From Alphaproteobacteria bacterium (lineage in GTDB: Bacteria; Pseudomonadota; Alphaproteobacteria; Rhizobiales; Xanthobacteraceae), in assembly GCA_005884765.1 (NCBI GenBank), contig VAZV01000164.1:1-43753 (forward strand): 43,753 nucleotides of DNA, read 5' to 3'. How positions within the stretch are numbered: the first letter of the stretch is position 1; the number at the start of each line of letters is the position of its first letter. The position numbers and the translations under genes are program-made. This document shows, piece after piece, positions 17,699 through 27,318 of this stretch. Under the pieces are notes generated by a model. That model ran no database searches and was not told where the DNA came from. It saw nothing but the letters and a program-made list of their open reading frames with translations.

Positions 17699-17730
17699 GG
17701 AGATAGAAGGTATCCAATGCTCTATCCTCC
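17699..17730. promoter_or_regulatory. Imperfect hairpin in the malQ/glgE divergent region
   Basis: GGAGATAGA (17699-17707) pairs with TCTATCCTCC (17721-17730) with one bulged C, around a 13-nt loop. It lies in the 196-bp region shared by malQ and glgE. It could be an operator or an RNA hairpin; nothing more can be said. Confidence 0.35.
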
Positions 17731-17780
17731 CCGTCCTTTACCGGGAACCAATGCTCGTGAGCGGCTTTGTATATAAGTCG

Positions 17781-17793
17781 GGAACGCCGTTCC
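17781..17793. promoter_or_regulatory. Palindrome GGAACGCCGTTCC upstream of glgE, candidate operator
   Basis: GGAACG and CGTTCC form a perfect inverted repeat around one base, 40 bp before the glgE start and just after a TATATAAG stretch (17769-17776). The symmetry fits a dimeric regulator site. The GGAAC halves do not make an EcfG promoter because no CGTT follows at 16-17 bp. Confidence 0.35.
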
Positions 17794-17813
17794 GCAGCCG
17801 GGACGTCATTTCC

Positions 17814-17837
17814 ATGTCAGTGGCGGCATCACCGTGA
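17814..17837 (+). other. Seven-codon leader reading frame ending on the glgE start
   Basis: ATG at 17814 reads MSVAASP and stops at a TGA (17835-17837) that overlaps the GTG of glgE in GTGA. No strong ribosome site precedes it (GGGA about 13 bases upstream). It could couple translation to glgE or be chance. Confidence 0.3.
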
Positions 17838-19783
17838 ACAAAACAACTCAAACTGTCGAGAGTGCCGGCGGCACTTTCCATATCGAGGATGTTTATCCGC
17901 TGATTGACGGCGGCCGCTTCCCGGTCAAGCGAATCGTCGGCGAGCCCGTCGAGATTTGGGCGGATATCTATCGTGACGGGCACGATATCACCGCCGCAGC
18001 CGTGATCTGGCGCCATGAGCGCGAGCGCGAATGGCACCGTAAGGCAATGACCCATCACAGTGACGACCGCTGGCGGGGGTCATTCGTGCCCGAACAGGTG
18101 GGCCATTACGTCTATGCGATCGAGGCCTGGACCGATGAATTCGCGACCTGGCGCCGCGGAGTCGAACTAAAGCAGCAGGCCGGCGCCGATGTCTCGCTGG
18201 ATGCCGTCGAAGGCGCCGCGATGCTGACCAAGGCCAAGGGCGGCGGACACGCCGCGACCGCGGCGATCTCTAGGCAATGCGAAGAATATCTGCAGACCGG
18301 CGACACCGAGGCGCTGCTGACGCCGGAATTGCACGACGCCATGGCCGAAAACCAGTTGCCGCACGATTTGACGCGATCGCAGCCGTTTCCTTTCGTTGCC
18401 GACCGGCCGAGGGCGCGGAACGGCGCCTGGTATGAAATGATACCACGCAGCCAAGGCACGATTCCCGGCCAGCACGGCACGTTCAAGGATTGCATCGCGC
18501 GGCTCGCCGATGTCGGCGCGATGGGTTTCGATGTGATCTATTTCACGCCGATCCACCCGATCGGAAAGACCAATCGCAAGGGCCGCAACAATGCGGTGAC
18601 GGCGGCGGACGGCGATCCCGGCAGCCCCTACGCGATCGGCGCAGCCGAGGGCGGTCACGACGCGGTGCATCCGGAATTGGGCACGCTGGAGGATTTCCGC
18701 GAGTTCGTGGCGGCCTGCCAGTCGCTCGACATGGAAGTCGCGCTCGACTTCGCCGTGCAGTGCTCGCCCGATCATCCCTGGCTGAAGCAACATCCGCAAT
18801 GGTTCAGGCGCCGGCCGGACGGCTCGATGCGCTATGCGGAAAATCCGCCGAAAAAATACGAAGACATCGTCAATCCCGATTTCTCATCCGAAGATGCCGG
18901 CGCGCTGTGGAATGCGCTGCACGACGTCGTGCTGTTCTGGATTGATCAGGGCGTGAAGATCTTCCGGGTCGACAATCCCCACACCAAACCCTTCCGGTTT
19001 TGGGAGTGGCTGATCCGCGAAGTGCAGCTTCGGCATCCGGACGTGATCTTCCTTGCGGAAGCCTTCACGCGGCCGAAGTTGATGAAAGGCCTCGCCAAGC
19101 TCGGCTTCACCCAGTCCTACACCTACTTCACCTGGCGCACCCAAAAATGGGAGATCGAGCAATATCTCAACGAGCTCGTTCGTTATCCCGAGCGGGACTT
19201 CTATCGCCCCAATTTCTTCGTCAATACGCCTGATATCCTGCCCTATCATCTGCAGGGCGGCGAACCCTGGATGTTCAAATCCCGCGTCGCGCTGGCTGCA
19301 ACGCTTTCGAGCAGTTATGGCATCTATAATGGCTTCGAATTGCTCGAACACGAGCCGATTCCGGGCCGCGAGGAATATCTGGATTCCGAGAAATACCAGA
19401 TCAAGGTCCGCGATTGGAACAAGCCCGGCAACATCAAGCCGTATATCGGCGACCTCAACCGTATCCGCCGCGCCAACACGGCGTTGCAACAGACCAGCAA
19501 TTTGCGATTCATCGCGATAGAGGACGGCAATGTCACTGCATTCGTCAAGGAATCCGTCGACCAGACCAACACCGTGGTGGTGGCGATCGCGCTATCGCGC
19601 GACGCGCACGAATTCTGGCTGCATCTCGGCGACGTCCAGGTCGGCACGGACGGCGAACGGCGCCCCGTGGCGGCCGTGGAAAACCTGATCACCGGCGAGC
19701 GATCGCCGGTGGAATGGGGCGGCATCCGCCTGCGCATCGATCCGATGCACGATCCCGCCTTGCTCTTCCGCTGCCTGGCGTAA
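17834..19783 (+). CDS. glgE: Alpha-1,4-glucan:maltose-1-phosphate maltosyltransferase
   Basis: This 649-residue GH13_3 enzyme adds maltosyl units from maltose-1-phosphate to alpha-glucan. Its N-terminal beta domains include DVYPLIDGGRFPVKRIVGEP. The catalytic barrel has FDVIYFTPIHPIGKTNRKG, the nucleophile in FRVDNPHTKP (D380), the acid/base in FLAEAFTRP (E409), and the GlgE-typical TQSYTYFTWRTQKWEIEQY. GTG 17834 is the only in-frame start near the homology; its ribosome site (GGCGG) is weak, and an out-of-frame minigene ends on it. It opens the operon glgE, treS-mak, glgB, glgX, treZ, treY, and treS-mak starts 12 bp later. TreS-Mak supplies maltose-1-phosphate, so this is the complete GlgE route without GlgA/GlgC. 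Confidence 0.96.
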   Translation: MNKTTQTVESAGGTFHIEDVYPLIDGGRFPVKRIVGEPVEIWADIYRDGHDITAAAVIWRHEREREWHRKAMTHHSDDRWRGSFVPEQVGHYVYAIEAWTDEFATWRRGVELKQQAGADVSLDAVEGAAMLTKAKGGGHAATAAISRQCEEYLQTGDTEALLTPELHDAMAENQLPHDLTRSQPFPFVADRPRARNGAWYEMIPRSQGTIPGQHGTFKDCIARLADVGAMGFDVIYFTPIHPIGKTNRKGRNNAVTAADGDPGSPYAIGAAEGGHDAVHPELGTLEDFREFVAACQSLDMEVALDFAVQCSPDHPWLKQHPQWFRRRPDGSMRYAENPPKKYEDIVNPDFSSEDAGALWNALHDVVLFWIDQGVKIFRVDNPHTKPFRFWEWLIREVQLRHPDVIFLAEAFTRPKLMKGLAKLGFTQSYTYFTWRTQKWEIEQYLNELVRYPERDFYRPNFFVNTPDILPYHLQGGEPWMFKSRVALAATLSSSYGIYNGFELLEHEPIPGREEYLDSEKYQIKVRDWNKPGNIKPYIGDLNRIRRANTALQQTSNLRFIAIEDGNVTAFVKESVDQTNTVVVAIALSRDAHEFWLHLGDVQVGTDGERRPVAAVENLITGERSPVEWGGIRLRIDPMHDPALLFRCLA

Positions 19784-19795
19784 CAGAGTAGCCCC

Positions 19796-22700
19796 ATGAA
19801 CGTGATGTCATCGATCGATGCCAAGGAATTGCCGGTCACCCAGATCGGCGATGAGCTGTGGTACAAGGACGCCATCATCTATCAGCTCCACGTCAAGGCC
19901 TTTGCCGACAGCAATAATGACGGTATCGGCGATTTCGCCGGGCTCACGGAAAAGCTCGGCTATCTGCAGGACCTCGGCGTCACCGCGCTGTGGCTATTGC
20001 CGTTCTATCCCTCGCCCGGCCGTGACGACGGCTACGACATCGCCGATTACGGCGATATCAATCCGGATTTCGGGACACTGAAGGATTTCAAGCGCTTCAT
20101 CCAGGAAGCCAAGAAGCGCGGCCTGAAGGTCATCACCGAGCTCGTCATCAACCATACGTCCGATCAGCACGACTGGTTCAAGCGCGCCCGCCGCAGCGAC
20201 CCGAAGTCGAGTGCGCGCAACTGGTACGTCTGGAGCGACACCGACCAGAAATATCTGGGCACCCGGATTATCTTCACCGACACCGAAAAATCGAACTGGA
20301 CCTGGGATCCGGAAGCCGGCCAGTTCTACTGGCACCGCTTCTTCTCGCACCAGCCGGACCTGAATTTCGACAATCCGCGCGTGGTCAGGGCGCTGGTCCA
20401 GGTCATGAAGCGCTGGCTCGATGCGGGCGTCGACGGTTTCCGTCTCGACGCCATCCCCTATCTGTGCGAGCGCGACGGCACCAACAACGAGAACCTCCCC
20501 GAGACCCACGCCGTCATCAAGAAGCTGCGCAGCGAGCTCGATGCCTATGCCAAGGGCAAGGTACTGCTGGCTGAAGCCAACCAGTGGCCGGAGGACGTGC
20601 AGGAATATTTCGGCCAGGGCGACGAATGCCACATGGCCTACCATTTCCCGCTGATGCCGCGCATCTACATGGCGATCGCGCAGGAAGACCGCTTTCCGAT
20701 CACCGACATCCTGCGTCAGACGCCCGACATTCCCGCCAATTGCCAGTGGGCGCTGTTCCTGCGCAACCACGACGAACTGACGCTGGAAATGGTCACCGAC
20801 GTCGAACGCGATTATCTGTGGTCGACCTACGCCAATGACCCACGCGCCCGCATCAATGTCGGCATTCGTCGCCGCCTCGCGCCATTGATGGACAACGACC
20901 GGCGCAAGATCGAATTGATGAATTCGCTGCTGCTGTCGTTTCCGGGCACGCCGATCATCTATTACGGCGACGAGATCGGCATGGGCGACAACATCTATCT
21001 CGGCGACCGCAACGGCGTGCGCACGCCGATGCAATGGTCGCCGGACCGCAATGGCGGTTTCTCCCGCTCGGATCCGGCACGCCTGTATGCGCCGACGATC
21101 ATGGACCCTGTCTATGGCTATGAGGCGGTCAATGTCGAGGCGCAGTCGCGCAGCCTCTCGTCGCTGTTAAGCGCGACCAAACGGCTGATCTCGGTGCGCA
21201 AATCGACGCTGGCGTTCGGCCGCGGCACCATGTCGTTCATCCGGCCCGCCAATCGGGCGGTGCTTGCCCATGTCAGGCAAACTCAGGACGAGGTCATTCT
21301 CTGCGTTGCCAATCTGTCGCGCTCCGCGCAGGCGACCGAACTCGACCTCTCCCCGTTCAAGGGACGGATTCCCCTGGAGATGCTCGGCCGCACGCGCTTT
21401 CCCGCCATTGGCGAACTGCCGTACATGATCACGCTCGCGCCCTATGGCTTCTACTGGTTCCAGCTCCGGGAGCCGGACAAGTCGGAGCCGGTCGCGCCGC
21501 GCGCCGTGCCGGAGTTCGAGACCCTTGTCGTGCCGCTCAATTCGACCTGGGTGTCGCTCGCCCGCACCCGCGGCGTGTTCGAGCGCGACGTCTTGCCCGG
21601 ACATCTGGCGCGCACGCGCTGGTACCCGGAGCGCTCGCCGACCAATATCCATCCGACGCTGACCTCGGCGATACCGTTCTGCGATATCGGCGACAACCGC
21701 CCCTGGCTCGCCTTTTTCGAAGCGACGCAGCGCGGCGTCACCCAGCGTTACGTGTTGCCGATGCAGATCGAGTGGGTGCGCTTCGACCGCGAGCGCTATA
21801 ACCCGCGCGCGTTCGCCGCCGTGCGTCAGGGCGCGCGCGAAGGAACGCTGCTGGACGTCGCAACCGATCACATCTTCATCGCGCTTTTATTGCGCAATCT
21901 GCGCGAGGTCCTGACCGTCGAGGAAAACGGCTTGCGCCTGGAATTCAGGCCTACCAGCAAATTTTCCGACCGGCCGATCCGGCAGCCCGAGCGTATCCGT
22001 GCGGTCGAAACCGAACAGTCCAACAGCACGGCGCTGGTGGATAACGACTATGTGGTCAAGATTTACCGCAAGCTTGAAAGTGGTACCAATCCCGAGATCG
22101 AAATGGGCTGGTTCCTCACCGAAGTTGCAGGGTTTGCCAATACGCCGGCGCTACTCGGCAGCGTCGAGTTCGTCGAGGGTAACCAACGCAGCGCGATCGG
22201 GATCGTGCACGCCTTTGTCGAGAACCAGGGCGACGGCTGGACGGTGACCGCGGCCTATCTGGATCGCTTTTCCGACGAGCAGCGGTTGTTGCCGGCGTCC
22301 GAGTATCCCGGCAAGAGCGAAGAACTGAACCCTTATTTGCGTTACATGTCGCAAACCGGACGGCGGGTCGGCGAGATGCATGCCGCACTCGCCTCAAACT
22401 CCGCACTGCCCGACTTTGCGCCCGAACTGAACCGGCCCGAAGACGTCCAGCGGTGGATCGCCGAGGTTATGGTCCGGGCGGAGCGGGTTTTCGAGGCGCT
22501 GAAGCAACGCCGCGACGGCATCAGGGAAGCCGATCGCGCACTGGTCGACGAGATGCTGGCGCAACGCGCAGGCCTGGAAGCTCGCCTGAGTGCGCTATTG
22601 CCGCGCAACATCGAGATCCTGAACATCCGCCATCATGGCGACTTCCATCTCGGGCAGATGCTGATCGTCAAGGACGACGTCTTTATCATCGATTTCGAGG

Positions 22701-23095
22701 GCGAGCCTCGCCGCCCGCTTGCGGAACGGCGGCGCAAGGCGCCGGCGGCGCGCGATGTCGCGGGCTTTATCCGCTCGATCGACTATTCGGTGACCGCCGC
22801 GCTGGAACGCGCGCTGAAGGTCTCGTCCGACGAGCACGGCAAGCTTGCCAGGGCGCTGGCGCATTGGCGCGATCGTTCCGCCGACGCCTTCCTCGCCGGC
22901 TATCACGAGGCGATGACAAATCAACGGCTCTGGCCGGCAGATCCGCATGGTGCCACCGACCTCTTGAATTTCTTCCTGCTGGAAAAGGCCTTCTACGAGA
23001 TCGAATATGAGCTGGCCCACCGTCCCGATTGGCTGCGCGTGCCATTGATGGGCATGCTTCGAATTCTGTCCGAACCAGCGAATGAGGCCTCATGA
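19796..23095 (+). CDS. treS: Trehalose synthase / maltokinase fusion
   Basis: This 1099-residue fusion has GH13_16 trehalose synthase at about 1-555 and a maltokinase (Pep2/Mak) at about 565-1099. TreS landmarks are [30 protein letters not shown], the nucleophile in [10 protein letters not shown] (D218), [12 protein letters not shown] and [12 protein letters not shown]. The kinase part has the cap segment [21 protein letters not shown], and the catalytic-loop motif HHGDFHLGQ (D949) followed by FIIDFEGEP. It interconverts trehalose and maltose, then phosphorylates maltose with ATP to maltose-1-phosphate for GlgE. ATG 19796 is taken as start; a second ATG three codons later is possible. The stop overlaps the glgB start in ATGA. 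Fusion of the two steps is known in many bacteria. Confidence 0.96.
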   Translation: MNVMSSIDAKELPVTQIGDELWYKDAIIYQLHVKAFADSNNDGIGDFAGLTEKLGYLQDLGVTALWLLPFYPSPGRDDGYDIADYGDINPDFGTLKDFKRFIQEAKKRGLKVITELVINHTSDQHDWFKRARRSDPKSSARNWYVWSDTDQKYLGTRIIFTDTEKSNWTWDPEAGQFYWHRFFSHQPDLNFDNPRVVRALVQVMKRWLDAGVDGFRLDAIPYLCERDGTNNENLPETHAVIKKLRSELDAYAKGKVLLAEANQWPEDVQEYFGQGDECHMAYHFPLMPRIYMAIAQEDRFPITDILRQTPDIPANCQWALFLRNHDELTLEMVTDVERDYLWSTYANDPRARINVGIRRRLAPLMDNDRRKIELMNSLLLSFPGTPIIYYGDEIGMGDNIYLGDRNGVRTPMQWSPDRNGGFSRSDPARLYAPTIMDPVYGYEAVNVEAQSRSLSSLLSATKRLISVRKSTLAFGRGTMSFIRPANRAVLAHVRQTQDEVILCVANLSRSAQATELDLSPFKGRIPLEMLGRTRFPAIGELPYMITLAPYGFYWFQLREPDKSEPVAPRAVPEFETLVVPLNSTWVSLARTRGVFERDVLPGHLARTRWYPERSPTNIHPTLTSAIPFCDIGDNRPWLAFFEATQRGVTQRYVLPMQIEWVRFDRERYNPRAFAAVRQGAREGTLLDVATDHIFIALLLRNLREVLTVEENGLRLEFRPTSKFSDRPIRQPERIRAVETEQSNSTALVDNDYVVKIYRKLESGTNPEIEMGWFLTEVAGFANTPALLGSVEFVEGNQRSAIGIVHAFVENQGDGWTVTAAYLDRFSDEQRLLPASEYPGKSEELNPYLRYMSQTGRRVGEMHAALASNSALPDFAPELNRPEDVQRWIAEVMVRAERVFEALKQRRDGIREADRALVDEMLAQRAGLEARLSALLPRNIEILNIRHHGDFHLGQMLIVKDDVFIIDFEGEPRRPLAERRRKAPAARDVAGFIRSIDYSVTAALERALKVSSDEHGKLARALAHWRDRSADAFLAGYHEAMTNQRLWPADPHGATDLLNFFLLEKAFYEIEYELAHRPDWLRVPLMGMLRILSEPANEAS

Positions 23096-25239
23096 CCAAA
23101 TTGCCCGCCGAGGCCTACGCGATCATCGAGGGCCGCCACTCCGACCCCTTCCGCTATCTCGGCCTTCATACCGAAGGCGATAAAAGCGTGGTGCGCGCCT
23201 TTCTGCCGCAAGCCTCGAATGTGGAAGCGATCGGCGAACATGGCGAGACCGCGAAGCTTGCGCGCATTCACGACGCCGGGCTGTTCGCAGGCTCCCTGCC
23301 GAACGGCTCGAAGCGCTATCAATTGCGGGCCCGCTTCGGCGACAACGTCGTCGATCTCGATGATCCCTACCGTTTTCCCCCGGTCTTGAGCGATTTCGAT
23401 CTCTATCTCCTGGGTGAGGGCACCCACCAGCGTCTTTACGACAAGCTCGGTGCGCACCCGATGACGCTCGATGGCGTTGACGGTGTCGCTTTCGTCGTGC
23501 TCGCGCCGAACGCGCGGCGGGTCAGCGTGGTCGGCGATTTCAATTTCTGGGACGCGCGGCGCCACCCGATGCGCGTGCGCGGCGTCGGCTACTGGGAATT
23601 GTTCATCCCGCACGCCCGGCCGGGCGACCACTATAAATTCGATATCATCGGCCCTAACGGCCAGCATTTGCCGCTAAAATCCGATCCGATGGCCTTTGCC
23701 ACGGAAATGCGCCCCAAGACCGCGTCGATCGTGCTCGACGAGACGACGATCCCGCATCCGCAGCCGGCGCCTTCGGGCGTCAACGCGTTGAGCGCGCCGG
23801 TTTCGATCTACGAGGTTCATCTCGGCTCGTGGCGACGCAAGGGCAACAACGAATGGTTGACCTATCGCGACCTTGCCGAGCAGCTTCCGGCCTACGCACG
23901 CGATCTCGGCTTTACCCATCTCGAGTTTCTGCCGGTCAATGAGCATCCCTTCGACGGCTCGTGGGGCTATCAGCCGACCGGCTTGTATGCACCGACCAGC
24001 CGGTTCGGCTCGCCTGCCGATTTTGCGGCGCTAATCGATGCCTGCCACCGCGAGGGCCTCGGCGTGATGCTCGACTGGGTGCCGGGACATTTTCCGGACG
24101 ATCCGCACGGCCTCGGCCATTTCGATGGCACCGCACTGTACGAGCACGCCAATCCCCTGCAGGGCCGCCATCTCGACTGGGGCACGCTGATCTATAATTA
24201 CGGCCGCACCGAAATCGTGAATTTCCTGGTGTCGAACGCGCTGTTCTGGCTCGAGCGTTATGGCATCGACGGCTTGCGGGTCGATGCGGTCGCTTCCATG
24301 CTCTATCTCGATTACAGCCGGCCCGCCGGGGGATGGATCCCGAACAAATATGGCGGCCGGGAAAATCTTGAAGCGATCGATTTCCTGCGCCGCTTCAATA
24401 CCGAGGTGTTTGCCCGTTTCCCGCAGGCGACCACGGCGGCGGAAGAATCCACCGCATGGCCGCAGGTATCGCGCCCGGTCGATTTTGGCGGGCTCGGTTT
24501 CGGCTATAAATGGAACATGGGCTGGATGCATGACACGCTGAACTACATCAGCAAGGACCCGATCCACCGCAAATATCACCACGGCGATATTCTGTTCGGC
24601 CTGCATTATGCGTTCTCCGAGAATTTCATCCTGCCGCTGTCGCATGACGAGGTCGTCCACGGCAAACGCTCGATCCTCGGGCGCATGCCGGGCGACGACT
24701 GGCAGCGTTTTGCAAACTTGCGCGCCTATTACAGCTTCATGTTCGGCCATCCCGGCAAGAAGCTGATGTTCATGGGCAGCGAGTTCGGTCAGGAACGCGA
24801 ATGGAACCACGACCATTCGCTGGACTGGCACCTTTTGGAGCAGCAGAAATATGCCGGCGTGCACTCGCTCGTGCGCGACCTCAACCACCTCTATCGCTCC
24901 CTGCCCGCGTTGCATGAGCGGGATTGCGACCCGGCCGGTTTTGACTGGATCGTCACCGACGATGCCGATCACAATGTGTTCGCCTGGATGCGCAAGGGCA
25001 ACGATGCTCGCGCGCGCTGCCTGGTCGTCGTGAATTTCTCGCCCAACGTATATTACAACTACCGTGTCCGCGTGCCGTTTGCCGGCAAGTGGCATGAGGT
25101 CCTCAATTCGGACTCCGCGCATTATGGCGGCAGCAACGTCGGCAATGTCGGCGAAGTCCAGACACACGAGGGCTTGATACCTGAACTCAATTTGACCATC
25201 CCGCCGCTGGCTGCGATTTTTCTCGTACCGGAAAGCTAA
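23092..25239 (+). CDS. glgB: 1,4-alpha-glucan branching enzyme
   Basis: This 715-residue GH13_9 enzyme adds alpha-1,6 branches. An N-terminal CBM48 region ([19 protein letters not shown], then [17 protein letters not shown]) precedes the barrel with [10 protein letters not shown], the nucleophile in [16 protein letters not shown] (D398), the acid/base region [10 protein letters not shown] (E451/E452) and [12 protein letters not shown]. Its start overlaps treS-mak by 4 bp (ATGA), and glgX follows after 3 bp. Beside GlgE it would branch the maltosyl-built glucan. The length is typical of full-size GlgB with its N-terminal module. Confidence 0.97.
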   Translation: MTKLPAEAYAIIEGRHSDPFRYLGLHTEGDKSVVRAFLPQASNVEAIGEHGETAKLARIHDAGLFAGSLPNGSKRYQLRARFGDNVVDLDDPYRFPPVLSDFDLYLLGEGTHQRLYDKLGAHPMTLDGVDGVAFVVLAPNARRVSVVGDFNFWDARRHPMRVRGVGYWELFIPHARPGDHYKFDIIGPNGQHLPLKSDPMAFATEMRPKTASIVLDETTIPHPQPAPSGVNALSAPVSIYEVHLGSWRRKGNNEWLTYRDLAEQLPAYARDLGFTHLEFLPVNEHPFDGSWGYQPTGLYAPTSRFGSPADFAALIDACHREGLGVMLDWVPGHFPDDPHGLGHFDGTALYEHANPLQGRHLDWGTLIYNYGRTEIVNFLVSNALFWLERYGIDGLRVDAVASMLYLDYSRPAGGWIPNKYGGRENLEAIDFLRRFNTEVFARFPQATTAAEESTAWPQVSRPVDFGGLGFGYKWNMGWMHDTLNYISKDPIHRKYHHGDILFGLHYAFSENFILPLSHDEVVHGKRSILGRMPGDDWQRFANLRAYYSFMFGHPGKKLMFMGSEFGQEREWNHDHSLDWHLLEQQKYAGVHSLVRDLNHLYRSLPALHERDCDPAGFDWIVTDDADHNVFAWMRKGNDARARCLVVVNFSPNVYYNYRVRVPFAGKWHEVLNSDSAHYGGSNVGNVGEVQTHEGLIPELNLTIPPLAAIFLVPES

Positions 25240-25242
25240 TGC

Positions 25243-27318
25243 ATGCGTTTGTCTGCCGGAACCTTCGCGCGCCTCGGTGCAAGCTGGGACGGCCGGGGCA
25301 CCAACTTTGCGTTGTTCTCCGCCAACGCGCAGAAAGTCGAGCTTTGCCTGTTCGACGGCCAGGGCCGGCGCGAGCTCGAGCGCATCGAACTTCCCGAGCG
25401 CAGCGAGGACATCTGGCACGGCTACCTCAATGACGTTTCGCCCGGACAGCTCTATGGCTACCGCGTTTACGGCCCTTATGAGCCCGAGCACGGCCACCGC
25501 TTCAATGCCAACAAGCTCTTGCTCGATCCCTACGCCAAGCGGCTCGCCGGGCGGCTGGTCTGGAGCGACGCACATTTCGCTTACCGTACCGGCAGCGCGC
25601 GCGAGGATCTATCGTTCGACCGCCGCGACAATGCGCGCGGCATGCCGAAGGCGGTCGTGGTCGACGAAACCTTCAACTGGGGCCGGCGCGAGATACGCCC
25701 CTCCATCCCCTGGGAAGACACCATCATCTACGAGGCGCATGTCAAAGGCCTGACCCAGACGCGCGAGGATGTGCCGCCGAACCTGCGCGGCACCTATGGC
25801 GGGCTGTCTTCTCCAGCGATGATCGAACATCTCAAGCGGCTCGGCGTCACCGCCATCGAACTGCTGCCGATCCATGGACTGATCGACGATCGGGTGCTGG
25901 TCGAAAAGAAGCTCTCGAATTATTGGGGCTACAACACGCTCTCATTCTTTGCGCCCGAGCCGCGCTACGCGCAGGATAACCCGCTCGATTCCTTTCGCAC
26001 CACGGTGGCGCGGCTGCACGACGCCGGCATCGAGGTGATGCTTGACGTGGTCTACAACCACACCGCCGAAGGCAACCATATGGGCCCGACGCTGTCGTTC
26101 CGCGGCATCGACAACGCCTCGTACTACTGGCTGAACCGGGAGAACCCGCGCTATTACGACGATTTCACCGGCTGCGGCTCTTCGGTCAACCTGACCCATC
26201 CGCGCGTGTTGCAGATGGTCATGGATTCGCTGCGCTACTGGGTTGAGGTCTGCCACGTCGACGGCTTCCGCTTCGACCTCGCGACCACGTTGGCGCGCGG
26301 GCTGAACGGCTTCGATCGCAATGCCGCCTTCTTGACCGCGGTACGACAGGATCCAGTGCTGGCATCGGTAAAGCTCGTCGCCGAGCCCTGGGACCTTGGG
26401 CTCGGCGGCTATCAAGTCGGCGCGTTTCCCTCACAATGGTCGGAGTGGAACGATCGCTACCGTACCGCGATGCGGCGCTACTGGAGCGGCGAAGGCAGCC
26501 TGATCGGCGAAGTGTCGAGCCGCATGACCGCCTCCTCCGATCTGTTCCACCATGACGGCCGCGCGCCGCGCGCCAGCGTCAACCACATCACCGTCCATGA
26601 CGGTTTTACGCTTGCCGACTTGTTCAGCTACAACGAGAAGCACAACGAGGCCAATGGCGAAGGCAATCGCGACGGCGCCAGCGATAATCACAGCAACAAT
26701 TGCGGCCATGAGGGGCCGACCGACGATGCCAATGTCGTTGCGCTGCGACGTCAACTGCGAAGAAATCAGCTTGCGTGTCTGTTGCTGGCGCAGGGCACGC
26801 CGCTGATCCTGGCCGGCGACGAGGTCGGCAACTCGCAGTCCGGCAACAACAACGCCTATTGCCAGGACAACGACGTCGGCTGGATCGGCTGGGAGAATCT
26901 CGGCAAAGAGGGCGAGGACCTCGTCGCCTTTATCGGCCACTTGACCGAGTTGCGCCGGCGGTTCGGGCAAATTCGCACCCATCACTGGCTCGACGGGCGC
27001 CGCACCGATGGCTCCTATGGCGTGTTGTGGCTGACGCCCGCGGCCGAGGAAATGAAGGAATCCGACTGGAATTTTCCGGAAGGCCGGTTTCTCTCTTATG
27101 TGCTAGGCCCGGTGGAACCAGGACAGCCGCCGATCTTTATCGTGCTGAATGCGGCGCCTGAGGAGATTGCGTTCAAACTGCCCATCATGAGCGAGTACAA
27201 GAGCTGGCAGCTGGTTCTCAACACGGCCGACGCCAAGCAGACGACGGCGGATTTGGCCGCTGGGGCGGGCGCCAAGGCACCTCCCCGCTCGGTGCTCGCC
27301 TTTGCGGGTTCGGCATGA
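25243..27318 (+). CDS. glgX: Glycogen debranching enzyme
   Basis: This 691-residue isoamylase-type GH13_11 enzyme starts MRLSAGTFARLGASWDGRGT, with a CBM48 module. Landmarks are YEAHVKGLTQ, NYWGYNTLSFFAPEPRYA, DVVYNHTAEGNHMGPTLSF, the nucleophile in GFRFDLATTLAR (D345), the acid/base in LVAEPWDLGLGGYQVG (E381), and VNHITVHDGFTLADLFSYN. It removes alpha-1,6-linked stubs, giving linear maltooligosaccharides for TreY. It starts 3 bp after glgB and its stop overlaps the treZ start in ATGA. Confidence 0.97.
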   Translation: MRLSAGTFARLGASWDGRGTNFALFSANAQKVELCLFDGQGRRELERIELPERSEDIWHGYLNDVSPGQLYGYRVYGPYEPEHGHRFNANKLLLDPYAKRLAGRLVWSDAHFAYRTGSAREDLSFDRRDNARGMPKAVVVDETFNWGRREIRPSIPWEDTIIYEAHVKGLTQTREDVPPNLRGTYGGLSSPAMIEHLKRLGVTAIELLPIHGLIDDRVLVEKKLSNYWGYNTLSFFAPEPRYAQDNPLDSFRTTVARLHDAGIEVMLDVVYNHTAEGNHMGPTLSFRGIDNASYYWLNRENPRYYDDFTGCGSSVNLTHPRVLQMVMDSLRYWVEVCHVDGFRFDLATTLARGLNGFDRNAAFLTAVRQDPVLASVKLVAEPWDLGLGGYQVGAFPSQWSEWNDRYRTAMRRYWSGEGSLIGEVSSRMTASSDLFHHDGRAPRASVNHITVHDGFTLADLFSYNEKHNEANGEGNRDGASDNHSNNCGHEGPTDDANVVALRRQLRRNQLACLLLAQGTPLILAGDEVGNSQSGNNNAYCQDNDVGWIGWENLGKEGEDLVAFIGHLTELRRRFGQIRTHHWLDGRRTDGSYGVLWLTPAAEEMKESDWNFPEGRFLSYVLGPVEPGQPPIFIVLNAAPEEIAFKLPIMSEYKSWQLVLNTADAKQTTADLAAGAGAKAPPRSVLAFAGSA

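Noticed and set aside
17743..17793. GGAAC motifs upstream of glgE and malQ as EcfG boxes
   Set aside because: On neither strand is CGTT found at the right spacing; the nearest (CGTC after 18 bases) misses in both sequence and distance.
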